Positions 9,068-17,046 are shown, counted from the first letter of the stretch. The stretch is 64,000 nucleotides of DNA from Candidatus Binatia bacterium (GCA_022820725.1 JAJEFA010000009.1:1-64000), one strand, 5' to 3'. The notes: generated by a model not told the origin, from the letters alone. Numbers and translations are program-made.

Positions 9068-10243
9068 ATGGACCCAATATCTCGCCCCCTCTTCGCTCTC
9101 TACGTCGTCTGGCATCCCTCATATGAGAACGGGAGCAAGATTGCAGGTTTGCTCCGCAGACGTTTCGGTGGAGACCGCTATCAGAATATTGCCGGGGACC
9201 TTGGAGTGAGTGTCCTCTACCGGAGTGAAGCGGTGCCCGACGAACTGGTGCCGATCCCGGTCGACTGGGACGAAGCAGACACGACCGCTGTCGTCGTCTT
9301 GGCTGACGCGACGCTCGCCGGAGACGCGGCATGGACAGATTACGTGCTTGACTTGGCCCAAAGCGCGCAGGCGGGAGGACTCCAAACGCGGCTCTTTCCT
9401 GTAATGATGGAGCCTGAAGGACACGGAATCGGACTTGATGAGCAAGCCTTACGCTGGGATCGCTGGGAGCAATCAGATACGGAGCGGGAGCAGCGTCTTG
9501 TCCGGGATCTCACCTATGAGTTCAGTCGGATGCTCCGCCATCGCCTCGCACGGCTTCGTCACCCGGAAGCAACAGAGACATCTCTTACCGATTATTTAGA
9601 GAAAGTCCGGGTATTCATCAGTCACTCAAAGCATGACGATGACGGGGAGCCAGTCGCGCAAAACATTCGTGACTGGCTGCACGCGAACAGCGCGTTGTCG
9701 AGTTTCTTCGATGTCTACAACATCCCGGCCGGATTGTCCTCCCGGCAAGTGCTTCTACAGCAGATCGGTACCAGTGCCGTCGTGGCCTTGCATACGGACT
9801 CCTACTCATCTCGCGAGTGGTGCCGTCGAGAGGTCATCGAGGCCAAGCGGCGCCATGTCCCCATGATCGTTGCTGATTGCTTGCGTGACGCTGATCCGCG
9901 CGCTATGCCTTATATGGGCAACGTCCCAATCGTACGGATGAACCCGGAAGACCAGGGTCGGGTTGGCATCGTTATCGAATGCCTACTCGACGAAGTATTG
10001 CGGGACTTCCTATGGCGCTGCCGTATTGAACCATTGAGGGAGGCATCCCCTGACGTGCTGTTCATGGCCCGACCGCCCGAACTGATCGCGCTGGCAACAC
10101 TCCCGGACCTCCAAAGGGCAAGGAATGCGACAATCGTCTATCCTGATCCCCTTCTCAGCACTGACGAAGCCGAGTTGTTCTCAGTCATCACACCGCAGGT
10201 GCGTGTCCTGACCCTGACGGAGTGGCTGGAGGAAAACCAATGA
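9068..10243 (+). CDS. Two-TIR protein: degenerate N-terminal TIR-like domain plus canonical TIR
   Basis: A 391-residue protein. The second domain, about 180-320, is a canonical bacterial TIR: RVFISHSKHD at 181-190, a BB-loop-like region and SSREWCRREV with catalytic Glu at 255. The first domain, about 8-165, shows a TIR-like opening (FALYVVWHPSYENGSKIAGL) and the strand TTAVVVLAD. At the matching catalytic position it has DAAWTDYVLDLA without Glu, so it may be an inactive or ligand-binding TIR-like domain. The C-terminal 70 residues (LIALATLPDLQRARNATIVY onward) add a small alpha/beta part. It ends with an ATGA overlap into the SLOG gene. Confidence 0.85.
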   Translation: MDPISRPLFALYVVWHPSYENGSKIAGLLRRRFGGDRYQNIAGDLGVSVLYRSEAVPDELVPIPVDWDEADTTAVVVLADATLAGDAAWTDYVLDLAQSAQAGGLQTRLFPVMMEPEGHGIGLDEQALRWDRWEQSDTEREQRLVRDLTYEFSRMLRHRLARLRHPEATETSLTDYLEKVRVFISHSKHDDDGEPVAQNIRDWLHANSALSSFFDVYNIPAGLSSRQVLLQQIGTSAVVALHTDSYSSREWCRREVIEAKRRHVPMIVADCLRDADPRAMPYMGNVPIVRMNPEDQGRVGIVIECLLDEVLRDFLWRCRIEPLREASPDVLFMARPPELIALATLPDLQRARNATIVYPDPLLSTDEAELFSVITPQVRVLTLTEWLEENQ

Positions 10244-11058
10244 CAGTTCAGAAGACCACGGTTCTGCCCACGGTAGCGATTTCGACATCAGAGAGCCCTG
10301 ACATGGCGGCCCTCGGGCTGAGCGAAGCCCACCTGCGAGATGCCATGGCCGAGCTGGCGTTGCAGTTACTCTCCTCAGGTTCGAGTCTGGCTTACGGCGG
10401 CGATCTGCGCTCTGACGGCTTTACCGAGTTGTTGTTCGACTTGGTTACGCGCTATCGAGGTCACCCACACCACGCCGGGAAAATCACCGTGACCGACTAC
10501 CTGGCGTGGCCCGTGCATATCCAGATGACGGCAGACGATCTCACGGCGTTCTCCGCCGGACACGAAGGATCAGCAGACCTCGTCTTTCTGGCTCGGGATG
10601 GGACGCCGTTGGCGCAAGAACGGCGACTGGAACTGCCCAGGCATGAACCGGATGAATCCGAGTGGACCGAAGGGTTGACGACAATGCGGCTCGCTATGCG
10701 GGACCAAACGCAGGCACGCATTGTGCTCGGTGGAAGAGTGGCCGGCTATAAGGGGCGCATGCCGGGCATTGCCGAGGAAACGCTGCTCTCCCTTGAGTCA
10801 CGGCAGCCGCTCTTTTTGCTCGGTGGCTTCGGTGGCTGCGCCCGCGACATTGCGGAGACGATTGGGCTTGTAGATCCCTGGGCCGGGTCCCGTTCCGACT
10901 GGACCGAGCGACCGTCCTTTGAGAGATATACGCCAAGTGATCTATACAACGGACTCTCTGATGAGGAGAATGCCGTTCTCGCGCGGACGCCGCATATTCA
11001 GCAGGCGGTGACGCTCGTCTCGCAGGGACTTCGACGGATATTCAGCACTGGCCTATAG
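10240..11058 (+). CDS. SLOG-domain nucleotide-sensor protein
   Basis: A 272-residue protein. The ATG at 10240 overlaps the upstream stop (ATGA) and has GGAGG at 10228-10232, so I prefer it to an ATG-like start 18 bases earlier. It looks like a Rossmannoid SLOG protein: VAISTSESPD at the N-terminus, SSLAYGGDLRSDGFTELLFD with the glycine-rich loop near 45-65, RIVLGGRVAGYKGRMPGIAE and LFLLGGFGGCARDIAET in the second half. SLOG domains of Thoeris ThsA and of other conflict systems bind ADP-ribose-type messengers. No Sir2, nuclease or TM effector is fused, so any output must come from another gene, perhaps the membrane protein at 7741. Confidence 0.78.
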   Translation: MTVQKTTVLPTVAISTSESPDMAALGLSEAHLRDAMAELALQLLSSGSSLAYGGDLRSDGFTELLFDLVTRYRGHPHHAGKITVTDYLAWPVHIQMTADDLTAFSAGHEGSADLVFLARDGTPLAQERRLELPRHEPDESEWTEGLTTMRLAMRDQTQARIVLGGRVAGYKGRMPGIAEETLLSLESRQPLFLLGGFGGCARDIAETIGLVDPWAGSRSDWTERPSFERYTPSDLYNGLSDEENAVLARTPHIQQAVTLVSQGLRRIFSTGL

Positions 11059-11078
11059 CGGACTCACAGGAGGCAGCA

Positions 11079-11693
11079 GTGCACAAGGTCTTCATTAGCT
11101 ATCATCACCAGAACGACCAAAGGTATAAAGAGTATCTGGTGAACTTTGGCTGGCGCCATTCCATCTTTATTGACGAATCTATAGATACGGGAGGTATCTC
11201 AGACGATCTGAGCGATGAGCGCATCCGTGAAAAAATCAGGGACGAATACCTCAGAGATTCGACAGTGACCATTGTCTTGGTCGGGACGGAAACAAAACGT
11301 CGTAAACATGTGGACTGGGAGATCTATTCGAGTATGTACGATGGTCATGTCAATAAGAAGTCGGGAGTTCTGGTCCTTACTCTCCCGACGGTACTTGATA
11401 GCAACTCCTTTACGGCAGCGCATGAAGGCGAAAAGGGCGTTGTCTATCCGGATGTGGGTACCAGTGTGTGGACTTCAGTCAATACTAGGTTGGAATATGA
11501 ACGCCGGTATCCGTCTCTGCCTGATCGACTTATTGACAATCTTCTGAAACCAGAGGCCAAGATTTCTGTCGCACCTTGGAACAGGATCGAGAACGATGCA
11601 CGGAAACTTCAGTTTCTGGTTGATGCCGCCTTCGAGAACCGTATTCGATGTGAATATGACTTGAGCCGACCAATGAGGCGAGCCAACTCATGA
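11079..11693 (+). CDS. ThsB-like TIR domain protein (second copy)
   Basis: A 204-residue protein with a GTG start and a good Shine-Dalgarno AGGAGG at 11068-11073. It shares with the protein at 8146-8754 nearly the whole catalytic core, IRDEYLRDSTVTI.LVG and RRKHVDWEIYSSM.DG.VNKKSG, with candidate Glu at 81, and the same C-terminal end (CEYDLSR.MRR.NS). The middle, about 105-140, is divergent. Having two ThsB-like proteins in one operon suggests either sensing of different triggers through the variable middle or a heteromeric enzyme. It is the last gene of the operon. Confidence 0.86.
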   Translation: MHKVFISYHHQNDQRYKEYLVNFGWRHSIFIDESIDTGGISDDLSDERIREKIRDEYLRDSTVTIVLVGTETKRRKHVDWEIYSSMYDGHVNKKSGVLVLTLPTVLDSNSFTAAHEGEKGVVYPDVGTSVWTSVNTRLEYERRYPSLPDRLIDNLLKPEAKISVAPWNRIENDARKLQFLVDAAFENRIRCEYDLSRPMRRANS

Positions 11694-11783
11694 TTGCGCT
11701 AGTGAGAGCCTAAGCCTTGATACACCTGCAAGGTCGGGCGTCTTTCTGGTAGGCTGATAGTCCCCTCTATGCCTATCAGTCAA

Positions 11784-11820
11784 AGTGGGGAAAATCGTGG
11801 GAAATAAATCAATTATCCTT
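11784..11820 (+). repeat. 37-bp integrase-arm-like repeat, copy 1
   Basis: Begins AGTGGGGAAAATCGTGGGAA and contains a twofold GTGGGxAA unit. It matches 16060-16096 in the same orientation at 32 of 37 positions. Paired GTGGGCAAA-type units are often seen between tyrosine integrase genes and their attachment sites, but no integrase gene is in the window. Confidence 0.65.
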
Positions 11821-11857
11821 ACAGAAAAACAGTAAAAACAATATCTTGTAAGGTATA

Positions 11858-11878
11858 TTCGAATCCCACTCCCTCCGC
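11858..11878 (+). other. tRNA-Ser 3'-end fragment, likely attachment site
   Basis: The bases from TTCGAATCCCACTCC to CTCCGC match the T-loop, 3' T-stem and 3' acceptor strand of a tRNA-Ser whose acceptor would begin GGAGGGA. The 5' strand of the T-stem is not preserved upstream, so only a 3' fragment is present. A T-run follows. Such fragments are the usual scar left when an element integrates at a tRNA 3' end. The full tRNA and the integrase must be outside the window. Confidence 0.65.
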
Positions 11879-12151
11879 TTTTTCCTGCTCCCCTCCCATT
11901 CCCATCCGTTCCCCGATTATCATCGTAAACCCTGAACATAGCGGGTTTTTCTCTCGCCGTCGGATCGTCGGCTGAGCGGTTCTATACGAGAAGTGCTCTT
12001 TTCGCTAGGCGAAAAGTTGAAGGAGTGAGGGAGATCGTGATAAAATTCCATAATCAGCCCTAGTCAGTCCCTGCGCACTGACTGTTCTCCCAACCCTGGG
12101 ATTCCGCATCCCTCAACTAGCCTCCCAGAGGGGCCCCTTCCGGGGACAAGA

Positions 12152-13702
12152 ATGTCCGACAATCAACCGCTGGCCTATCGTGAAATTCAAAAACGTTTGC
12201 AAACTGTCCGGGAGAACATCCACAGACTTCAGAGTGAAACCGGAGCCCTCCGGCCTCGTGGCCGCAGGCGAGGGGGGAGCGGCCTGCCGCAGCAGAGTCG
12301 TCTGGCGGAGCCACGCAGGGTCCCTCCCCGCGACCTCGCCGCCGAACGGGCCGTCCTGGGCGGGATATTAATCGATAATACCGCGCTTGATCGGGTGAAC
12401 CTGGCGCCAGAGGACTTTTTCTATAGCGGGCACAACCTGATTTTCCGGGCCATGCAGCACATCGCCGCGTTGGGTACCTCCATTGACCGCCTCACCCTGT
12501 ACGACGCATTCAAAAGAGAGCCAGGGCACCCGCCGGCTGAGTACCTGGCTGCGCTGGTGGATGCTACTCCCAGCGCAGCCAACATTGGGGAACCTGCCAA
12601 GATCGTCAGGGAGCATGCCGACCGACGGCGTCTGATCGCCCTGATGGAGGACGGCCTGCAACGGGCGCATACCGGGGAGGCGGTCGCTTCGTTGCGTGAG
12701 AGCTTGCTCCAAGGTGTGGTCACCTTGGCCGACCAGCGCCCGGACGGATTCAAGAGCACGCCCTGGGCGGAACTCAAGCACGCCTCCCAGGAGCAAGTGG
12801 GGTGGGTGGTAGACGGGCTGCTACGGCGGGGCGGGCTCTCCTTTCTCTATGCCGCGCCCAAAGTGGGGAAATCCTCGACCGCCCGGACGCTGGCGCGGGC
12901 AGTAGCGCTCGGGTTGCCGTGGCTCGGTCGAGACGTACAGCAGGGTGGAGTCGTCTATTTGGCACTGGAAGAAATGCCGGTGGATGTGCAAGAGCATTTT
13001 CATCAGATGGACCTGCCAGAAACGGCCCCTGTGGAAATCGTGTTCGAGCGGGAACCCGAGGCGACATTCAAGAAGCTGGAGCAGCTTATCGACAAGTTAC
13101 ACCCCAGCCTGGTCATTGTGGACACGTTGATTCAACTCGTCCCAATCACGGACATCAACGACTACGCGCGCACCGCCCGGGCGCTACAACCGCTCCTCGC
13201 ACTGACCCGCCGGAGCAACGCGCATGTCCTCTGTCTGCACCATGCCCGAAAGAGCGGAGGTTCACACGGGGCGGAGGGACTGGGGAGTCAGGCGCTGAGT
13301 GGGATCGTTGACGTGATTCTCTCGCTCAAGCGGGAGGAGCACTATCGGATCATTTCCTCCACCCAGCGACGGGGCCGTCCACTGGAAGACTCCGTGCTGC
13401 GGTTGAACGAGGACACCGGCCTGGTCGAGTTGACGGGCACGAAAAAGGCCCTAGACACCGCGCTCAGGGGGGAAGAGATCATTACCTTCCTGAAGGAGCA
13501 AGAAGAGCCGGTGAGAATGGCGACCATTCAGGCGGCACTGAGGATCAAACGAAAACCGCTGAACGACACGCTCCGGGCGCTGGTCGAGCAGGGGAAAATC
13601 GGGTGCGCCGGGAGCGGAAAAAGAGGCGATCCGTACCTCTATTTTGCTGTTCCCGAGGGCCCCGAAAAAGCGGCAGTTTCGGCAGCATGCCGGGAACAGT
13701 AA
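12152..13702 (+). CDS. Fused DnaB-N domain and RepA-like AAA ATPase (element replication helicase)
   Basis: A 516-residue protein. After a charged lead, residues about 60-165 match the DnaB N-terminal helical domain (AERAVLGGILIDN, EDFFYSGHNLIFRAM). A RecA-fold RepA/AAA_25 ATPase follows, with Walker A AAPKVGKSS at 234-242 and Walker B SLVIVDTLIQLV, the latter followed by the loop LCLHHARKSGG. The C-terminal about 70 residues look like a winged helix (IITFLKEQEEPVRMATIQAA). Similar proteins replicate plasmids and integrative elements. Iteron-like GGAACAG sequences lie just downstream. It probably belongs to the small element bounded by the 37-bp repeats. Confidence 0.82.
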   Translation: MSDNQPLAYREIQKRLQTVRENIHRLQSETGALRPRGRRRGGSGLPQQSRLAEPRRVPPRDLAAERAVLGGILIDNTALDRVNLAPEDFFYSGHNLIFRAMQHIAALGTSIDRLTLYDAFKREPGHPPAEYLAALVDATPSAANIGEPAKIVREHADRRRLIALMEDGLQRAHTGEAVASLRESLLQGVVTLADQRPDGFKSTPWAELKHASQEQVGWVVDGLLRRGGLSFLYAAPKVGKSSTARTLARAVALGLPWLGRDVQQGGVVYLALEEMPVDVQEHFHQMDLPETAPVEIVFEREPEATFKKLEQLIDKLHPSLVIVDTLIQLVPITDINDYARTARALQPLLALTRRSNAHVLCLHHARKSGGSHGAEGLGSQALSGIVDVILSLKREEHYRIISSTQRRGRPLEDSVLRLNEDTGLVELTGTKKALDTALRGEEIITFLKEQEEPVRMATIQAALRIKRKPLNDTLRALVEQGKIGCAGSGKRGDPYLYFAVPEGPEKAAVSAACREQ

Positions 13703-13786
13703 CTGTCCAGCGATTCCAAAGGGTTAACCCTTGAAAAAAAAGCTGTTCCGCTGTTCCCGACCTATAATGGGGAACGGAAAGAACAG
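13692..13786. repeat. GGAACAG dyads downstream of the RepA-like gene
   Basis: The motif GGAACAG or its complement CTGTTCC occurs near 13693-13699, 13743-13749 and 13751-13757, with related GGGGAACGG near 13769 and GAACAG at 13781-13786. They form an imperfect palindrome centred near 13763. The first copy lies in the end of the RepA-like gene. They could be iterons or an operator for the replication protein, or just a terminator hairpin. Confidence 0.4.
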
Positions 13787-13888
13787 AAAAGATGACCTTC
13801 TCAGAATAGGGGGGTTGGGATCGCTCGATGTTTCCTAAGAGACTCGTTAGTTTGAATCATACCACCATGGTCGACCTTTCCAGTTACT

Positions 13889-14326
13889 CTACGCAGCCTT
13901 ATTCACGGTCAGGGAGACACACGTACCGAGCCGCCGTAAGACCGCGTCTATCGTGCCCGCCTTGGTGGCATGGTCCGGGTTCAACATCCGCCGCACCTCG
14001 CTTTCAGCCACGGCCAAATCGCGGGCGAGACGGCGTTGTGAGCGGTTGGTCTGGCGACAGGCTTCGTATAATGCCGCTTTCAGGGCGATCTGTAACGGCG
14101 GGACGACCAACGGCCGCCGTTTGCTCGCACGCGAGGGCTCGGGCAGGGCCTGACCTTCGCGGATCGTCGTCGCGATGAGCTCCCGCAGTAAGTCCTTGGC
14201 CTCGTCCAGCGCTTCCTCACGGGTGGCTCCATCCGTTGCCCCCCAGCCAAAATCCGGAAACGTGAGGACAAACCGGCCGTCCTCATCCCGTTCGATCTCC
14301 ACCGGATAGTTAAACGTATTCGACAT
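13889..14326 (-). CDS. hicB: HicB-family antitoxin
   Basis: A 145-residue protein with the N-terminal HicB fold (YPVEIERDEDGRFVLTFPDF, then EEALDEAKDLLRELI) and a C-terminal helix-turn-helix (SQRRLARDLAVAESEVRRML). HicB binds and blocks the HicA RNase and represses its own promoter through the DNA-binding part. The gene lies directly downstream of hicA, 14 bp apart, on the same strand, giving toxin-then-antitoxin order as is usual for hicAB. Confidence 0.9.
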   Translation of the reverse strand: MSNTFNYPVEIERDEDGRFVLTFPDFGWGATDGATREEALDEAKDLLRELIATTIREGQALPEPSRASKRRPLVVPPLQIALKAALYEACRQTNRSQRRLARDLAVAESEVRRMLNPDHATKAGTIDAVLRRLGTCVSLTVNKAA

Positions 14327-14340
14327 AAGCGTACCACTCC

Positions 14341-14571
14341 TTATGACCGTCCAGCAGAAGGGAATTCGTCCTTCTCAATACCGAGGTCTGCGAGCATCTT
14401 GTTGAGCAGGCCCTTCCCGATGTCTTTTTTCCGATCCTTCACTGTCGTTTTCCGATTACCCACATACAGCGTCCCGTGCGAGCCTGGCCCCTCCGAGGCG
14501 ATGAAACGGACATCCAGCCTTTGAGCCTTGGCCCATTTGCGCACGTGCCGCAGGAACTGCCGTCCGTTCAT
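14341..14571 (-). CDS. hicA: HicA-family mRNA interferase toxin
   Basis: A 76-residue protein with the double-stranded RNA-binding-like HicA fold. The catalytic His lies in GSHGTLYVG, preceded by the helical segment GRQFLRHVRKWAKAQ and followed by the typical K-x-IGKGLLNKMLADLGI stretch. HicA cleaves mRNA when not held by HicB. The gene is first in the pair and is probably transcribed from a promoter in 14572-14700. Confidence 0.9.
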   Translation of the reverse strand: MNGRQFLRHVRKWAKAQRLDVRFIASEGPGSHGTLYVGNRKTTVKDRKKDIGKGLLNKMLADLGIEKDEFPSAGRS

Positions 14572-14740
14572 AGCCCCTCAATATGCGTTCATTTTTGTAC
14601 GCAGTCAAGGCTTTTAACGGAGGGATGTGTCACCCGTGTGATGTCCGCTCTTGCTCGGAGTCTATTCTTCCGTTAAGGCCGGTAAAGATGACAGTATAAG
14701 GATCGTTGTACTCAGGATATGCTCAAGAAGGGGCTTCGTG

Positions 14741-14911
14741 ATGACACCCAGGGAGATGCATGGAGCCGAGCCCAGCAACGGGCTACCACGGAGATCGCTC
14801 GGCGAGCTCTTAATGATTATCTTGATCATCGCTTGGCGTACACTGACGTGGATGCTTACCTGGGCGATCATGATCATCCTGGCCCTTTTCCTGGGCCTGT
14901 ATCTAGCCTAA
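14741..14911 (+). CDS. Possible small single-TM protein
   Basis: A 56-codon frame starting at ATG 14741 ends in a hydrophobic segment (LLMIILIIAWRTLTWMLTWA and more). A purine-rich AAGAAGGGG lies just upstream at about 14725-14733. I do not recognise it. It converges on the restriction-endonuclease-like gene. It could be a real accessory membrane peptide or chance hydrophobic reading. Confidence 0.3.
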   Translation: MTPREMHGAEPSNGLPRRSLGELLMIILIIAWRTLTWMLTWAIMIILALFLGLYLA

Positions 14912-14924
14912 GAATCTTCAGTCT

Positions 14925-15944
14925 TTAATATCCGTACCGCTCTGCCACCCAGCCGAGCCAATCGTCCCATTGGCCATTCGCATCATGGGTACGCACCCAG
15001 TGGACCCAGTCCTGATGTGTAAAACTCGTAAAGCGCGTCTGGCCGTCAAAGAGCCCCGCCCAGTCGGTCGAGAAATTGCCGATCCCTGCGCCCTTCATCG
15101 ACCGAACCAGGCCCTTGTTCCGGGCATCATAGGCCACCGCAGAGACGACCAGATCGTACACGTCGCTTTTTTGGGCAATGGCTTCCGCCAGCGCCTGCTG
15201 CCGAAAGAGCTGATAACCCGCCGTTGCCGCCGGGCACTGTCGCAGGGTGCGGCGCCCAGAACGACTGATATTCAGGTAGTGCCAATACGTTCTGTTTGTG
15301 CGCCGCCTGGTTTCCCAATGCAGCAGATAGCACTGTGTGGCTGGGTTCTGGATGACGGCTTGGGCGTCCAGGCAGCGCTGGGGGTCTGGATTCCTGTGCT
15401 CCTTCTTTCGGCCCGAGCAGGGGTAGAAGGAATGTTCGGTGAATTTGTTCTCGGTGAGAATCAGCCCTCGGCCCCCCGTCTGGAGGGTGACGATGAACGC
15501 GATATCCGGGGAGGTTTGATTGGCGCCACGCTTCCCCTTCGGTTCCCCCAGCAAGGCCGTCGGGTCAAGAGGGGGGTCTTCTGCGTATTCCAGTTCCAGC
15601 CGATCAATTCCAACGATACGTTGATCGATACGTTCAGCAAGGAAGCGGCCGAGGAGGCGCCTGTCCAGGCGATGGGCGAAATAGAGATTGGCGCCCAAGA
15701 CCCATGAGCTCTTCAGATTGTGCACGCCCAGATGTTTCTGAACGCCCGTGGTGTCGAGGTAGCGCTGCAGCGGGTTCTCTGAGCTCGAACGGATGCCGGG
15801 CCAGAGGCCCTCTTCCCAATGGGTCTTCGGCAAGATCCACGGGCGTTGCTTGCCGTTTTGCCACCCGTATTCGGAGACCTCGACATGGTACTTCCGCCAT
15901 GCGACCTGCGCCGCTTCTACCTCTCGATTAAACGCATTGCTCAT
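14925..15944 (-). CDS. Putative PD-(D/E)XK restriction endonuclease (PGN_0703-like)
   Basis: A 339-residue protein. The core SPDIAFIV followed by LILTENKFTEHSFYPC fits a PD-(D/E)XK nuclease site with Asp in PDIAF and ExK in ENK. The N-terminal WRKYHVEVSEYGWQNGKQRP and the tyrosine-rich middle (QCYLLHWE) resemble proteins annotated as PGN_0703 family putative restriction endonucleases. No methyltransferase is adjacent. It could protect the element against other DNA or act alone on modified DNA. It sits inside the stretch bounded by the two 37-bp repeats. Confidence 0.7.
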   Translation of the reverse strand: MSNAFNREVEAAQVAWRKYHVEVSEYGWQNGKQRPWILPKTHWEEGLWPGIRSSSENPLQRYLDTTGVQKHLGVHNLKSSWVLGANLYFAHRLDRRLLGRFLAERIDQRIVGIDRLELEYAEDPPLDPTALLGEPKGKRGANQTSPDIAFIVTLQTGGRGLILTENKFTEHSFYPCSGRKKEHRNPDPQRCLDAQAVIQNPATQCYLLHWETRRRTNRTYWHYLNISRSGRRTLRQCPAATAGYQLFRQQALAEAIAQKSDVYDLVVSAVAYDARNKGLVRSMKGAGIGNFSTDWAGLFDGQTRFTSFTHQDWVHWVRTHDANGQWDDWLGWVAERYGY

Positions 15945-16131
15945 CAGATTGCCCTAGATGGAGCAGACACTCGAAGAAGTCGAAGCAGCGCTATCGCACA
16001 AGCGCTGGGCGGCAGGCGGACCGCTAGAGCATGATAATCTCATACTTACCCAAGGGCAGAGTGGGGAAATTCGTGGGGAAGAAACCAATTAGCCTTTATC
16101 GATTCACCGCGCGCCGGATCAAGACGCCATA
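15945..16131. other. Intergenic region with second 37-bp repeat and a 44-codon frame
   Basis: An ATG at 15958 opens a frame of 44 codons to TAG 16090-16092 (MEQTLEEVEAALSHKRWAA onward) whose end overlaps the repeat. I do not recognise it, and it may be the remnant of a gene cut at the element boundary. Confidence 0.3.
16060..16096 (+). repeat. 37-bp integrase-arm-like repeat, copy 2
   Basis: Begins AGTGGGGAAATTCGTGGGGA and matches 11784-11820 in direct orientation at 32 of 37 positions. With copy 1 it brackets about 4.3 kb that holds the RepA-like ATPase, hicAB and the putative endonuclease. No tRNA-like sequence was seen beside this copy. Confidence 0.65.
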
Positions 16132-16893
16132 CTACGACGGACTCACCCGCAAATCAGTCCCGCCCGCGACCGGTAGGGTCACCCCGGTAATAAAGCTGGC
16201 CGCATCAGACGCCAGAAAAACGGCGGCACTCCCAATATCCTGCGGTTGCCCTAATCGCCCGACGGGCACAGTCCTGGCGTAAGCCTCCTTTTGCTCGTCC
16301 GTCAGCGCGTTGTCCATCATGGGCGTTTGGATCGGACCAGGGGCTATGGCATTGACCCGGATGCCGAGCGGCGCCACTTCATAGGCTAAGTCGCGGGTCA
16401 ATGCAGAGACACCGGCCTTTGAGGCCGCGTAGGGGATATGCGGCGTGGTAAAGTGAAACGCGGCAATGGAGGACAGATTCACAATGGCTCCGCGCTTGTG
16501 TTTTTGCATTTCTTGTATGACGCGCTGGCTGCACAAAAACGTCCCTTTCAGATTGGTGTCGAGAACCCTATCCCAGTCTGCCTCACTCTGGTCAGCAATA
16601 GATTTGATAATAACGACCCCCGCGTTGTTGACTAAAACATCGATCGTGCCAAACCTGTCCAGGGTCTCGCGAACAAGCCGGTCAATCGACGGAGCTTGAG
16701 TCACATCGGTCTGTACCCCCAAGGCTTGTACGCCCGTGGCTTCAATCTCCGCGACAGCGGAGGCAAGGCCATCCTGGGCCATATCGGCCACGACCATATT
16801 GGCTCCAGCCCGAGCCATACTCAGTGCCACGCCCAGGCCTATGCCTTGAACCGCCCCGGTGACAATTGCTACACGTCCATCGAGTTGCGCCAT
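16132..16893 (-). CDS. SDR-family oxidoreductase
   Basis: A 253-residue classical short-chain dehydrogenase. It has the cofactor loop TGAVQGIG near 12-19, the NNAG motif (VLVNNAGVV), the active-site Ser in NLSSIAAF and the YAASK motif, and ends with a glycine-rich tail. A strong Shine-Dalgarno GAGGAGG precedes the ATG. The substrate cannot be told; members are often 3-oxoacyl-ACP reductase-like or glucose dehydrogenase-like. A second SDR follows on the same strand at 17047-17772 with about 150 bp between them. Confidence 0.9.
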   Translation of the reverse strand: MAQLDGRVAIVTGAVQGIGLGVALSMARAGANMVVADMAQDGLASAVAEIEATGVQALGVQTDVTQAPSIDRLVRETLDRFGTIDVLVNNAGVVIIKSIADQSEADWDRVLDTNLKGTFLCSQRVIQEMQKHKRGAIVNLSSIAAFHFTTPHIPYAASKAGVSALTRDLAYEVAPLGIRVNAIAPGPIQTPMMDNALTDEQKEAYARTVPVGRLGQPQDIGSAAVFLASDAASFITGVTLPVAGGTDLRVSPS

Positions 16894-17046
16894 ATATCCT
16901 CCTCGTCGACAGAGCCGAGGCGTATTCCGGCCAGATTACGTGATATTCTTGGACTGCAAAGCTCGCAACCAGCCTGCCCTGGCTGGTCAGCGTCCTAACC
17001 CGCACTATCCACGGCTATGGAATCGAGCAATTCATCCTGTCCGGCA

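Larger units (their letters stand above)
11694..12151. other. Intergenic region at the island junction
   Basis: 458 bp without a gene. It holds a 37-bp repeat at 11784-11820 and a tRNA-Ser 3'-end fragment at 11858-11878, listed separately. A short imperfect inverted repeat, GAGAAGTGCTCTTTTCGCTAG then GCGAAAAGTTG near 11988-12020, may be an operator or terminator. The next start at 12152 follows GGGGACAAGA. No open frame of note was seen. Confidence 0.5.

Noticed and set aside
11858..11878. A complete tRNA-Ser gene
   Set aside because: Only the T-loop to acceptor 3' part matches. The 5' acceptor, D-arm and anticodon arm are missing upstream.
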